64,000 bases of DNA. It comes from Nocardioides scoriae. Lineage in GTDB: Bacteria; Actinomycetota; Actinomycetes; Propionibacteriales; Nocardioidaceae. Both the position numbers and the translations under genes were made by a program. The notes beneath the pieces are model-generated. The model was not told the DNA's origin. It saw nothing but the letters and a program-made list of their open reading frames with translations, and did not search any database. Shown piece by piece: positions 41,426 to 50,058 of this stretch. The stretch spans positions 930,001-994,000 of the forward strand of contig NZ_LT629757.1 of NCBI RefSeq assembly GCF_900104965.1. The letters run 5' to 3'. Every line of letters starts with the position of its first letter. Position 1 is the first letter of the stretch.

Positions 41426-42088
41426 CTAGCGGGCGGCCGTCCCGTCGCCGGCCTCGTCCTGCCGGGCGCGGCGCAGCCGGCGACCGACCGCCTCGAGCAG
41501 CTCCATCATGGGCGCGGCCTGCTCCTGGGGGCGCGCGACGCCTGCGCCCATCGCCCGGCTGACGTGCTCGGCGAGGTCGTTGATCTTCACGTTGTGCTCG
41601 TTGGACTGCTTGCGCAGGATCGCGAAGGCCGTCACCTCGTCGATGCGGTAGGTGACCATCAGGGCGCCCTTCACCTGCTCGATGGCCCGGCGGTGGCGGG
41701 TGGCCGCGTCCACGGCGCTGCGGGTCGCGACCCGCACCTCGTCGGTGACGTCGAGCGACCAGCCCTCGAGGGTGCGGGGCTCGCCCTGCTCGTCGGGCAC
41801 GACCTCGCCGACGAAGCTGAACACCCGCTCGCCGCGGGAGTCGGTGAGCAGCCGGCCCTGGCCGGCCAGGGTGGAGCGCTCGGCGACGGCGTGCTCGAGC
41901 GACCGCGTGATCCCCTCGACGTCGTCGGGGTGCAGGCGCGGGAGCACCGCGTCGATGCCGCAGCCCTCGGGGAGGGGGATGTCCCACAGCCGCACGACCT
42001 CGTCGGAGAACCACCAGGCCCCGGTCGCGAAGTCGTGCCCCCACTGTCCGAAGACAGGGAGGGCTGAGGTGTCGTTCGTCGGGCTCAC
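41426..42088 (-). CDS. PAS-ANTAR RNA-binding antiterminator
   Basis: The 220-residue protein has a PAS-like fold at about 10-120 (FGQWGHDFATGAWWFSDEVVRLW, WSLDVTDEVR) and an ANTAR domain at about 135-195 (AIEQVKGALMVTYRIDEVTAFAILRKQS). ANTAR binds paired hairpins in leader RNAs to prevent termination; the PAS part senses a ligand or redox state. This arrangement is common in actinobacteria. The GTG at 42086-42088 has GGAAAGG ahead. The 261 nt up to the divergent gene at 42350 holds the promoters; I see no gene in it. Confidence 0.87.
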   Translation of the reverse strand: MSPTNDTSALPVFGQWGHDFATGAWWFSDEVVRLWDIPLPEGCGIDAVLPRLHPDDVEGITRSLEHAVAERSTLAGQGRLLTDSRGERVFSFVGEVVPDEQGEPRTLEGWSLDVTDEVRVATRSAVDAATRHRRAIEQVKGALMVTYRIDEVTAFAILRKQSNEHNVKINDLAEHVSRAMGAGVARPQEQAAPMMELLEAVGRRLRRARQDEAGDGTAAR

Positions 42089-42349
42089 GCGCGCCTTTCC
42101 GGGTGCTCTGGGTCGCGGGAGGCCACGCTTCCGGACCGTTGCACCGGCACCGGAAACGTCCCGAGCGACGGCTACCCGGCAACATCTTGCACCGCCGGTC
42201 CCCCCGAGGGGAAGTCGCGGGCACGCGTGTTGCCTTACGTCGTACGCCGCCCCGTCCCGCGGCCCGCTCCGAGAAGCGCTCCCGGACCCTGCGGACGTGC
42301 TGGTCCTCACACCCGGAATCCCCTCCCACCACCCGGCGTTGGCCCGGAC

Positions 42350-43039
42350 ATGACGACACTGGGACTCATCGGCAGCGGCAACATCGGCGGCACCCTCGCG
42401 AAGCTGGCGGTCGACGCCGGGCACGACGTGGTGCTCAGCAACAGCCGCGGGCCCGAGACGCTGCAGGACCTGGTCGCCGAGCTGGGCCCGCACGCCCGGG
42501 CCGCGACCGCCGCCGAGGCCGCCGAGGCGGGCGACGTCGTGGTGGTGACGGTGCCCCTGAAGAACTACCGCCAGGTGCCGGTCGAGCCGCTCGCGGGCAA
42601 GGTCGTCATCGACACGAACAACTACTACCCCGAGCGCGACGGCCAGGTCGCCGAGCTCGACGACGAGTCGACGACGACCAGCGAGCTGCTCCAGGAGCAC
42701 CTGCCCACCTCGCGCGTCGTCAAGGCGTTCAACAACATCTACTTCGGTCACCTGGCCTCGCTCGCCCGGCCCGCGGGCGACCCGGCCCGCTCGGTGATCG
42801 CGATCGCCGGCGACGACGCGTCGGCCAAGCAGACCGTGACCGCGCTGCTCGACGACCTCGGCTACGAGGCCCACGACGCCGGGGCGCTCGCCGAGGGCTG
42901 GCGCTTCCAGCGCGACACCGCGGCGTACGGCGCGCCGTACGTCGTGCCGGGCGAGGAGTTCCCCGGCACCGGCAAGGCCGCCACCCACCAGGAGATGGCC
43001 GACGCGCTGGCCGCGGCCAAGCGCTACTCCGAGGTCTGA
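42350..43039 (+). CDS. F420H2:NADP oxidoreductase-like protein
   Basis: The 229-residue Rossmann protein starts MTTLGLIGSGNIGGTLAKLAVDAGHDVVLSNSRGPETL, with the NADP-type GSGNIG and the downstream SNSR recognising the 2'-phosphate. VVIDTNNYYPERDG and VKAFNNIYFGHL match the NADPH-dependent F420 reductase family. It may reduce F420 or act as a general NADP oxidoreductase. No other F420 gene is nearby. Confidence 0.8.
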   Translation: MTTLGLIGSGNIGGTLAKLAVDAGHDVVLSNSRGPETLQDLVAELGPHARAATAAEAAEAGDVVVVTVPLKNYRQVPVEPLAGKVVIDTNNYYPERDGQVAELDDESTTTSELLQEHLPTSRVVKAFNNIYFGHLASLARPAGDPARSVIAIAGDDASAKQTVTALLDDLGYEAHDAGALAEGWRFQRDTAAYGAPYVVPGEEFPGTGKAATHQEMADALAAAKRYSEV

Positions 43040-43063
43040 GCCCCGACGCGCCGGGCCGTCCCC

Positions 43064-43462
43064 TCAGCCGAGGGGGTGGCCCAGCGCGGTCGCCAGGCCG
43101 GGGACGTCGGCCACCGTGAGCGTCACGCCGGGGTGCCTGAGGGTGCGGGTGGGGTCGATGCCCGGCACGGGCTCGCGCAGGTCCAGGCACAGCGCCCGGT
43201 CGCCGTTGGTGGCGAACGAGATGCCGCGGTCGGAGAACGACAGGTGCGGCGGCCCGGCCGTCTTGAGCAGCGCGAACCCGCCGGTGTCCTGCACGCCCAC
43301 GACGTTGTCGAGGCGCGTCCGCAGCGACCACGGCCCGAACCGCACCCGCAGCTCGCCGTCGTCGACCACCACGCGCGCGGTGCGGGGCGTCACCCCGAAC
43401 GGCAGGCCGAGGACCCGGTAGGCGGGCGCGAACGCGAACTCGAAGACCTGGTCACCACTCAC
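43064..43462 (-). CDS. Conserved hypothetical actinobacterial protein
   Basis: The 132-residue protein starts at GTG 43460-43462 (VSGDQVFEFAFAPAYRVLG). It has no membrane segments or catalytic motifs; FGPWSLRTRLDNVVGVQDTGGF and GPPHLSFSDRGISFATNGDRALCLDL suggest a PH-like beta fold. Codon bias is normal. The function is unknown. It is convergent with the oxidoreductase gene. Confidence 0.7.
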   Translation of the reverse strand: MSGDQVFEFAFAPAYRVLGLPFGVTPRTARVVVDDGELRVRFGPWSLRTRLDNVVGVQDTGGFALLKTAGPPHLSFSDRGISFATNGDRALCLDLREPVPGIDPTRTLRHPGVTLTVADVPGLATALGHPLG

Positions 43463-43516
43463 CACCCCACCCTGGCAGGTGGTCCCTGGTGGGGACGCGG
43501 CCGATAGGTTCGCGCC

Positions 43517-43882
43517 ATGCGCTACTCCAAGCTCCTGTCCTCCCTGACCGCGGCCTACGGCGCCTTCGCGCTCGTCAAGCCCCGCCACCTGGCCGACGGC
43601 ATCGAGGCGCCGGCGGTGCAGGCCCCGGCGTACGACCGGATGGCCTACACCTACGCCGGCCGCGACCTGTCCATCTCGGGCCTGGCCCTGGCCTCCTCCA
43701 ACCCCTCGGTCGTCACCGCCGCCATGGTGCTGCGGATCGTCGGCGACGTCGCGGACGCCACCATCCTCGCCACCGGCACCCAGGACTCGAAGGTGCGCGG
43801 CAAGGTGCTGGGCGTGACGCTCGGGTGGGCCGCCCTCAACACGCTGGCGCTGGTCGCCGACCGGCGGGCGCTGCGCTCCTAG
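43517..43882 (+). CDS. Small membrane protein of unknown function
   Basis: The 121-residue protein has hydrophobic segments near 5-20, 55-75 and 95-113. The start MRYSKLLSSLTAAYGAFALVKP and the YTYAGRDLSISGLAL stretch resemble DUF4267-like proteins, but I am not certain of the family. A strong hairpin follows. Confidence 0.65.
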   Translation: MRYSKLLSSLTAAYGAFALVKPRHLADGIEAPAVQAPAYDRMAYTYAGRDLSISGLALASSNPSVVTAAMVLRIVGDVADATILATGTQDSKVRGKVLGVTLGWAALNTLALVADRRALRS

Positions 43883-43925
43883 CCACGGTCCGGGCACACG
43901 CGCCCGCAGCCGGGCGCTCGACACC

Positions 43926-43969
43926 CGAGGCCCCGGTGCCACCCCTAGCGGGGCGGCACCGGGGCCTCG
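43926..43969. terminator. Bidirectional terminator, 15-bp stem
   Basis: CGAGGCCCCGGTGCC (43926-43940) pairs perfectly with GGCACCGGGGCCTCG (43955-43969). CCCC/GGGG in the 14-nt loop can extend it. It lies between convergent genes ending at 43882 and 43978. Confidence 0.85.
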
Positions 43970-43977
43970 TCGCGTCC

Positions 43978-44880
43978 TCAGGCCTGCGGCGTGGGCGTGC
44001 CCGCGGCGGGCGCGTCGGCCGGGGGCTTGGCGGGACCCGTGCCCGCGCCCGGGCCCTTGCCCGGGGTGGGCGGGGCGGGCGGGGTGGGTGCGCCGGAGTC
44101 GGAGGAGCCGGGGGCGGCCGGGGCCGTCGGGGCGGTGGGCGCCGAGCCGTCGGCCGCCGGACCGCAGCCGGGGGCCGGCGGGGCCGGGGGCTTCGGGGTG
44201 CCCTCGCCGGCGGCCGGCGGGGTGGGCGGCTTCGGGGCGTCCTCGCCCGTGGGCGGCGTGGGCTTCTCGCCGCTGGGCGGCTTGGGGGCGTCGCCGCCGG
44301 TCGGGGGCTTCGGGGCGTCCTCGCCCGTGGGCGGCGTGGGCTTCTCGCCGCTGGGCGGCTTGGGGGCGTCGCCGCCGGTCGGGGGCTTCGGGGCGTCGTC
44401 GCCCGTGGGCGGCTTCGGGGCCCCGGCGGGCGGTGCCGGCACGGCGCAGTCCCGGGCGGCGGACCCGTCCTGGTCCGCGTCCGCCCCCGACCCCGTGGAC
44501 CCGTCCGAGGTGCCGGAGCTCCCCGTGCCGCCGGCAGCGGAGCCGGAGCCGCCCGCAGTGACGGCGGCGTCCGAGAGGGCGCTGGTCGAGGCCGTGGGCG
44601 TGGTGGCGGCGGTGCCGCCCGCGATGGCGGGCACGGCGTAGGCGACGCCCACGGCGGCCACCCCCGCGACGGCCAGCGCGGCGAGCGGCGCCCGCCGGGG
44701 AGCGCGTCGCCGGGGAGCCGCGTCGGCCCCGATCGGCGAGGCGGCGACGGACTCGCGGTAGGCCGGGATCGGCTGGGTGTCGTCGTGCGCGGCGTACGCC
44801 GCCCGCTGCGCCTCCTGGTGCTGCTGGGCACGGCGGCGCGCGCGGAGGGCACGGAGCTGGTCGATCGGGTTCTGCGACAT
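43978..44880 (-). CDS. Membrane-anchored Pro/Lys/Gly-rich repeat protein
   Basis: The 300-residue protein begins MSQNPIDQLRALRARRRAQQHQ with a basic cytoplasmic head. One transmembrane helix (LAALAVAGVAAVGVAYAVP) lies near residue 68-86. A long low-complexity outer part follows, holding a 26-residue repeat (blocks of APKPPTGGD, APKPPSGEK, PTPPTGED) present twice. Two Cys (RDCAVP, APGCGP) flank the repeats. It looks like a wall-spanning stalk. It lies downstream of a small membrane protein on the same strand, divergent from the two-component system at 45373, which probably controls it. Confidence 0.75.
   Translation of the reverse strand: MSQNPIDQLRALRARRRAQQHQEAQRAAYAAHDDTQPIPAYRESVAASPIGADAAPRRRAPRRAPLAALAVAGVAAVGVAYAVPAIAGGTAATTPTASTSALSDAAVTAGGSGSAAGGTGSSGTSDGSTGSGADADQDGSAARDCAVPAPPAGAPKPPTGDDAPKPPTGGDAPKPPSGEKPTPPTGEDAPKPPTGGDAPKPPSGEKPTPPTGEDAPKPPTPPAAGEGTPKPPAPPAPGCGPAADGSAPTAPTAPAAPGSSDSGAPTPPAPPTPGKGPGAGTGPAKPPADAPAAGTPTPQA
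44228..44383. repeat. 78-bp direct repeat, two copies
   Basis: Bases 44228-44305 and 44306-44383 are near-identical tandem copies, with a partial third following. The unit is in frame (26 codons) and makes the Pro/Lys-rich repeats of the stalk protein, so copy number can change its length. Confidence 0.85.
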
Positions 44881-44951
44881 CAGGTTCTCCTCGGGTGGTG
44901 CGGATGGGTCCGGGTGGGTGGGTTCGGGTGGGTCGGTTCGGGTGGGGCCGG

Positions 44952-45230
44952 TCAGGAACGGGACGCGAGCATCCGGCCGACGGCCTCGACCGCGCCCCGG
45001 GGCGACGGCACCAGGTCGAGCAGCCGGCTGTCGCGCACGACGTCGGCCACGCCCGGTGGGGCGACGGCGACGACCGCGGCCGCCACCAGCCACAGCCCGA
45101 GCGTGGTGGTGAGACCGGCGACGAGACTTGCGAGCACGCCGCGTCCCCGGGCCAGCGCACCGGCCACGGCCGCGAGCACCAGCACCACGGCGACGAGGTC
45201 GACCAGCGGCCGGTCGAGCAGATCGTTCAT
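44952..45230 (-). CDS. Small two-helix membrane protein
   Basis: The 92-residue protein begins MNDLLDRPLVDLVAVVLVLAA. Two hydrophobic segments (about 10-27 and 33-55) are followed by a short soluble tail. AGGAGG precedes the ATG at 45228-45230. I do not recognise the family. It is first in the unit that faces the two-component system, with the stalk protein downstream. Confidence 0.7.
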   Translation of the reverse strand: MNDLLDRPLVDLVAVVLVLAAVAGALARGRGVLASLVAGLTTTLGLWLVAAAVVAVAPPGVADVVRDSRLLDLVPSPRGAVEAVGRMLASRS

Positions 45231-45294
45231 CGGGTCCTCCTGGGGTCGGTCCCGGCGGTCTGCCGGGGCACGAGGAGGACGCTGCCGGGGCCAC

Positions 45295-45349
45295 CTGAAG
45301 ACGACCTCAAGAACGGCGCCCTCCCGCTCGTTCTTGAGGTGGTCTTCAG
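45295..45349. promoter_or_regulatory. Large inverted operator between the two-component system and envelope genes
   Basis: Arms 45295-45315 and 45329-45349 are 21 nt with one mismatch. Each arm also contains a direct repeat: ACCTGAAG-N3-ACCTCAAG on the left and its mirror on the right. Direct repeats spaced by 11 bp are how OmpR-type response regulators bind. The operator lies between the divergent starts at 45230 and 45373. Confidence 0.75.
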
Positions 45350-45372
45350 CCTCGGCGCGGCAGACTGAGCCC

Positions 45373-46104
45373 GTGACCAGCACCTCCGGCGACCTCTCCC
45401 GACCCGCGGGTCGGCCCTCCCCGGGCTCTCGCGCGCGAGTCCTGCTGGTGGAGGACGACCTCACGATCCGGGAGAGCCTGCGCGGCTCCCTGTCCGCCGC
45501 CGGCCTCGAGGTCCGGGCCCTGGCCGACGGCCTCGACCTCGAGGCCGAGCTGCACTCCTTCCGCCCCGACCTGGTGGTGCTCGACTGGATGCTCCCGGGC
45601 CGCGACGGCCCCGAGCTGGTCCGCGTGGTGCGTCGCACCACGGCCGCGGGGGTGGTGATGCTGACGGCGCGCGAGGGCGTGGCCGACCGGCTGCGGGGCT
45701 TCGACGTGGGGGTCGACGACTACGTCGCCAAGCCGTTCGTCACCGAGGAGCTGGTCGCGCGGATCCGCGCCGTGCTGCGGCGCACCGGGGCGGTCTCCAG
45801 CACTGTGGTCGTGGACGACCTGGTCATCGACGAGGGCGCCGCGCTGGTGGAGCGGGCAGGCACGCGGATCGCGCTGACCGCCACCGAGCTGCGGCTGCTG
45901 TCCTACCTGGCGACCAACCGCGACCGCGTGATGTCGTCGGCCCAGATCCTCACCCAGGTCTGGGGCTACGAGCAGTACGCCGACAACCTCGTCCAGGTCC
46001 ACGTCTCGGCCGTGCGCCGCAAGCTGGAGGCTCACGGCCCGCGGCTGATCCACACCGAGCGGGGCCTCGGCTACGTGCTGCGCGCCCCCCGTCCCCCGTC
46101 GTGA
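45373..46104 (+). CDS. OmpR/PhoB-family response regulator
   Basis: The 243-residue protein has a receiver domain (LLVEDDLTIRESL, phosphoacceptor Asp in VVLDWMLPGRDG, Thr in LTAREG, Lys in VAKPF) and a winged-helix DNA-binding domain (LTATELRLLSYLATNRDRVMSSAQIL, VHVSAVRRKLE, RGLGYVLR). It starts at GTG 45373-45375. Its stop overlaps the kinase start. It probably binds the inverted operator at 45295-45349 and controls itself and the divergent envelope genes. Confidence 0.92.
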   Translation: MTSTSGDLSRPAGRPSPGSRARVLLVEDDLTIRESLRGSLSAAGLEVRALADGLDLEAELHSFRPDLVVLDWMLPGRDGPELVRVVRRTTAAGVVMLTAREGVADRLRGFDVGVDDYVAKPFVTEELVARIRAVLRRTGAVSSTVVVDDLVIDEGAALVERAGTRIALTATELRLLSYLATNRDRVMSSAQILTQVWGYEQYADNLVQVHVSAVRRKLEAHGPRLIHTERGLGYVLRAPRPPS

Positions 46105-47603
46105 GCGCGTCCCGCACCGGCCTGCACACGCCGTCGCTGCGCCGGCGGGTCACGCTGGTGGTCCTGGTGCTGCTCGCCGCGATGCTGCTGGCCGTGTCCG
46201 TGGTGACCGACACCGTGCTGGCCAACCGGCTCGACGCCCAGCTGCGCCAGCGGCTCGCCGACCGGGCGACCGTGGCGGCCGCGCTCGTCGACCAGGTGGA
46301 GCCGCGCGACCTGGCCCGTCGCCTGGAGGGCGACGGCGTCTCGGCCGTCGTGACCGTGGGCGACGAGGTCTACGCCGAGGGCCAGCTCGGCGGCGGGGCC
46401 ACCGCCGGCACGCCCGGTGCGGCCTCCGAGCCCCCGGCGCCCGGCCCCGGCGAGGGACCCGCGGGCGGTCCCCCCACCCCCGCCGGACCCGCGGGGGCGG
46501 CCGACCGCGCCTCCACGCCCGAGGAGGTCGACCAGTCGGGCGAGCTCCTCTCGCTCGACCGCGACCTCGGCGACGACACCTCGGTGCGGCTGCTCGCCTC
46601 GACCTCGGACATCGCAGCGACCCTCGACCAGCTGCGGCTCGCGCTGGCCCTGGCCGCGGCCCTGGTCCTGCTGCTGGCCGGCGCGGTGGTGCCGCTCGTG
46701 GTCGACCGCGCGCTGCGCCCGCTCGGGCGCATCACCGCCGCGGCCCGCGAGATCGGGCGCGGCGACCGCCAGCGACGCCTGTCCCCCGACACCCCGGCCT
46801 CGGAGCTCGGCCGGACGGCCACCGCCTTCGACGAGATGCTCGACGAGATCACCGGCGCCGAGGACCGTGCGGTCGTCTCCGAGGAGCGGGTGCGCCGCTT
46901 CCTCTCCGACGCCGCCCACGACCTGCGCACGCCCCTGACCGGCGTCCAGGCCGCGGCCGAGCGGGTGCTGCGCGACGACCCGCCGCGCGACGAGCGCGAG
47001 CAGGTGCTCCTGACGCTCGTGCGGGAGTCGCGCCGCGCGGGCCGGATGGTCGACGACATGCTGCTGATGTCGCGCATCGACGGCGGCCTGCCGCTGCAGC
47101 GCTCCCCGGCCGACCTGCTCGGGCTGGCCCGCGAGGTCGTCGACGCCCAGCAGCTCACCAGCCCCGGGGCGGACCTGCGCGCCGCCGGGGCGCCCGTCGT
47201 GGTCGCGGTCGACCGCGACCGGGTGCTGCAGGTGCTGGCCAACCTGGTCCGCAACGCGGCGCAGGCGGGTGCCCGGACCGTGGTGGTGAGCACGGGCACG
47301 ACCGGCGCCCACGGCTCCGGTGACGCCGAGGTGCGGGTGGACGACGACGGGCCCGGCGTCCCGGTCGCGGAGCGCGAGCACGTCTTCGACCGGATGGTCC
47401 GGCTCGACACGACGCGGTCCTCGGGAGGACCGGCCGGATCCGGACTCGGCCTGGCGATCGCGCGTGGCCTGGCGCGGGCCCACGGCGGCGACCTGCGCTG
47501 CGAGGACTCCGAGCTCGGCGGCGCCCGCTTCGTGCTGACGCTGCCGCTCGCGGGGCCGGGGTCGGGTCCGACGCCCGACGGCGCCGGACCCGCTCGGGGC
47601 TAG
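46101..47603 (+). CDS. Sensor histidine kinase
   Basis: The 500-residue protein has a first transmembrane helix at about 15-38, an extracytoplasmic region with a Pro/Gly/Ala-rich insert (about 95-140), and a second helix at about 175-200. A HAMP linker follows, then the H-box SDAAHDLRTPLTGVQ near 275, and the ATPase boxes NLVRNAAQAG, DDDGPGVP and GSGLGLAIARGL. The GTG overlaps the regulator stop. The sensed signal is unknown; an envelope cue is likely given the genes it faces. Confidence 0.92.
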   Translation: MSASRTGLHTPSLRRRVTLVVLVLLAAMLLAVSVVTDTVLANRLDAQLRQRLADRATVAAALVDQVEPRDLARRLEGDGVSAVVTVGDEVYAEGQLGGGATAGTPGAASEPPAPGPGEGPAGGPPTPAGPAGAADRASTPEEVDQSGELLSLDRDLGDDTSVRLLASTSDIAATLDQLRLALALAAALVLLLAGAVVPLVVDRALRPLGRITAAAREIGRGDRQRRLSPDTPASELGRTATAFDEMLDEITGAEDRAVVSEERVRRFLSDAAHDLRTPLTGVQAAAERVLRDDPPRDEREQVLLTLVRESRRAGRMVDDMLLMSRIDGGLPLQRSPADLLGLAREVVDAQQLTSPGADLRAAGAPVVVAVDRDRVLQVLANLVRNAAQAGARTVVVSTGTTGAHGSGDAEVRVDDDGPGVPVAEREHVFDRMVRLDTTRSSGGPAGSGLGLAIARGLARAHGGDLRCEDSELGGARFVLTLPLAGPGSGPTPDGAGPARG

Positions 47604-47680
47604 CCCTTGCGGGCCAGCAGGGTCCGCACCAGGAACAGCACGACCAGGACGACGACGATGATGAGCAGGATCTTTCCCAT
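47600..47680 (-). CDS. Single-helix microprotein, 26 residues
   Basis: A small reverse-strand frame reads MGKILLIIVVVLVVLFLV then RTLLARKG and a TAG. GAGGA precedes the ATG at 47678-47680 by 7 nt. It is one hydrophobic helix with a basic tail. Its stop overlaps, on the other strand, the stop of the kinase gene. Small single-span proteins of this type recur in actinobacteria and are often unannotated; the function is unknown. Confidence 0.6.
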   Translation of the reverse strand: MGKILLIIVVVLVVLFLVRTLLARKG

Positions 47681-47766
47681 GGGCATTCCTCGCTGTGGTG
47701 ACCCCGAGGGGTCGGCGTGACGGCCACGCGTGGGGCGATCGTAGGGCCGCGGCCTAACGTGCGGTC

Positions 47767-48627
47767 ATGAGTTCTCCCCAGCCCGGCTCCGTCCCCCGCA
47801 CCGCCCTGGTCACCGGCGCCTCGTCGGGCATCGGGCTCGCGACCGCCCGTGCGCTCCTCGAGGAGGGGTACGCCGTCATCGGCACCAGCCGCGACCCCGC
47901 CCGCATCCCCGAGGCCGACCGCGTCGAGGGCGTGTCCTACCGCGCGCTCGACCTCGACGACCTGGGCTCGCTGCCCGGGTTCTGCGCCGCCCTGCGTGCC
48001 GAGGGCCACCACGTCGACGTGCTGGTGAACAACGCCGGCGAGTCGCAGAGCGGTCCCCTGGAGGAGCTCCCCCTCGGCGCCCTGGAGCGGCTGTTCCGCG
48101 TCAACGTGCTGGGCCCCGTCCGGCTCACCCAGCTGCTGCTGCCAGCGATGCGCGAGCGCGGCGGCGGCCGCGTGGTGATGGTGGGCTCGATGCTGGCGAG
48201 CTTCCCGCTCGCCTACCGCTCGTCCTACGTCGCCTCCAAGGCCGCCCTCAAGGGCTTCGCCACGGCCGCCCGCCTGGAGATGGCACCCCACGGCGTGTGG
48301 CTCACCACCGTCGAGCCGGGGTCGATCAGCACCGGCATCAGCCAGCGCCGCACGACGTACGTCGACGACGGCTCGCCGCACGCCGAGCGCTTCGCCCGGA
48401 TGCTGCAGCGGCTCGACCGGGCCGAGCGCCACGGCACCAGCGCCGAGCGGGTCGCCCGGACGGTCGTCGAGGCCGTCTCGGCAGCCGAGCCCGCGCCGCT
48501 GTACGCCGTCGGCAGCAACGCGCCCGCGGCCTTCGCCCTGCGGCGGCTGCTGCCCCGGGCCACCGTCGAGCGGGTGGTCTCGCGCCGCTTCGGACAGAGC
48601 AGCCGGCCCGAGCGGGCGACCTCGTGA
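47767..48627 (+). CDS. Short-chain dehydrogenase/reductase
   Basis: The 286-residue SDR has the cofactor motif TGASSGIG, NNAG at the mid-sheet, and the catalytic YVASK with upstream Ser (VGSML). VEPGSISTGI is the usual loop. TSRDPAR after the second strand suggests NADP. The substrate is unknown. It overlaps the methyltransferase start by 4 nt. Confidence 0.9.
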   Translation: MSSPQPGSVPRTALVTGASSGIGLATARALLEEGYAVIGTSRDPARIPEADRVEGVSYRALDLDDLGSLPGFCAALRAEGHHVDVLVNNAGESQSGPLEELPLGALERLFRVNVLGPVRLTQLLLPAMRERGGGRVVMVGSMLASFPLAYRSSYVASKAALKGFATAARLEMAPHGVWLTTVEPGSISTGISQRRTTYVDDGSPHAERFARMLQRLDRAERHGTSAERVARTVVEAVSAAEPAPLYAVGSNAPAAFALRRLLPRATVERVVSRRFGQSSRPERATS

Positions 48628-49415
48628 GCACCCGCGCAGCCGCGCCGCTGCCGGCGCTGTGGGAGGACCTGACCTTCCTCAGCCCGCTCTCGGAGCAGCG
48701 CGCCGACGCCCAGGCCGCGTGGCTGGCCGAGGGCCTGGGACCCGGCACCGTGCTCGACGTCGGGTGCGGGTGGGGCGAGCTGCTCCTGCGCGTCCTGGAG
48801 CGGGCCCCCTCCGCCAGGGCCGTCGGCGTGGACGTCGAGCCGCTGCGCGTCCAGGAGGCCGGTCGCCGTGCCGCGGCCCGCGGCCTGGGCGGGCGGGCCC
48901 GCTTCGTCACCGGCGACGCGTCCGGCGAGGTCCGCGACCGGCTCCCGCCGGTGGTCGACGCCCTGGTCGTCTCCGGGTCGAGCCAGGTCTGGGGCCCGCC
49001 GGTCGAGGAGGGTCGCCCGCTCGACTACGGCGCCGCGCTCGCCGCGGTGCGGGCGCACGTGCGTCGAGGCGCCCGGGTGCTCTACGCCGACGCGATCTGG
49101 TCGCGCCCGCCCACCCCTGCCGCCGTCGCGCCGCTGTCGGGTCGCGACGACGAGTTCGTCACGCTCCACGAGCTCGTCGAGCTGGCGGTCGGGCACGGCT
49201 TCGCCGTCGTGGCCTTCGGCGAGTCGAGCCTCGAGGAGTGGGACGCCTTCGAGTCCGGCTTCGGCGCCGGGGTGGCGCGCTGGCTGGACCGGCACGGCGC
49301 CGCGCACCCGGAGGCCGGCGCGGTCGCGGCCCGGGCGGCGGACCAGCGGGCGGCGTACCTCCAGGGCTACCGGGGCGTGCTCGGGTACGCCCACCTCCAG
49401 CTGCTCGCGGTCTGA
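48624..49415 (+). CDS. SAM-dependent methyltransferase
   Basis: The 263-residue class I methyltransferase has VLDVGCGWGELLLRVLE (motif I), VGVDVEPLRVQEA and RFVTGDASGEV. It starts at GTG 48624-48626, overlapping the SDR stop. The substrate is unknown; the shared operon suggests that it works with the SDR on the same small molecule. Confidence 0.83.
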   Translation: MSTRAAAPLPALWEDLTFLSPLSEQRADAQAAWLAEGLGPGTVLDVGCGWGELLLRVLERAPSARAVGVDVEPLRVQEAGRRAAARGLGGRARFVTGDASGEVRDRLPPVVDALVVSGSSQVWGPPVEEGRPLDYGAALAAVRAHVRRGARVLYADAIWSRPPTPAAVAPLSGRDDEFVTLHELVELAVGHGFAVVAFGESSLEEWDAFESGFGAGVARWLDRHGAAHPEAGAVAARAADQRAAYLQGYRGVLGYAHLQLLAV

Positions 49416-49437
49416 CGACGGTCCCGCGCGGGCGGGG

Positions 49438-49986
49438 CTACGGGCCGCGGTACTCCACCAGGGCCACGGCCCGGCCGGTGCCGAAGTCGTGCTCGCGCCG
49501 GCGACCGGTCGCCGTCCAGCCCCGGCGCTCGTAGAAGGCGCGGGCGCGCGCGGCCCCCTCCAGGGTCCACAGCACCGGTGACGTCCCGGCGGGCGTCGGC
49601 AGCGCGGCCAGGGTCGCCTCCCACAGCACCTGCGCCGCCCCGGTGCCCCACCACCGCGGGTGGACGTAGCAGGCGTGCACCTCGGGTGCGGGCGCGCCGG
49701 CGGGTCCCGGGCCGCCGTGGGTGAAGCCGACGACCCGGTCGTCCGCCACGACCACCAGCAAGGTCGACCCGTCGCGCAGCCGGGGCTCGTGGTCGGCGAC
49801 CAGCTGCGCGGTCAGGGTCCGGCCCGTGCCGCGTCGCTGCGCCACGGCGAGCGCCAGCGCCCCGGCCCCGAACACCCCGGCGTACGCCGCGCGCCACGCC
49901 TCGGCGTGCACCTCCCCGATCGCCGCGGCGTCGGCCACCGCCGCTCCGCGCACGTGTGGTGCCGGCGCCGGCTCGTGACCGCTCAT
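49438..49986 (-). CDS. GNAT-family N-acetyltransferase
   Basis: The 182-residue protein has the GNAT pattern: IGEVHAEAWRAAYAGVFG at the N-terminal helix, VVGFTHGG in strand 4, CYVHPRWWGTGAAQVLWEA (acetyl-CoA loop, with RxxGxA-like WWGTGA) and ARAFYERRGWTATGRR at the end. I take the second ATG, at 49984-49986, because AGGA is 8 nt ahead; another ATG is 9 nt upstream. The substrate is unknown. Confidence 0.83.
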   Translation of the reverse strand: MSGHEPAPAPHVRGAAVADAAAIGEVHAEAWRAAYAGVFGAGALALAVAQRRGTGRTLTAQLVADHEPRLRDGSTLLVVVADDRVVGFTHGGPGPAGAPAPEVHACYVHPRWWGTGAAQVLWEATLAALPTPAGTSPVLWTLEGAARARAFYERRGWTATGRRREHDFGTGRAVALVEYRGP

Positions 49987-50058
49987 GCCCCGCATCCTGC
50001 CGGAGCGGCTGCGGGCCCCGGGGTCGGCTCTCAGGTGGGCTGGCTACGATCCGCGGCG

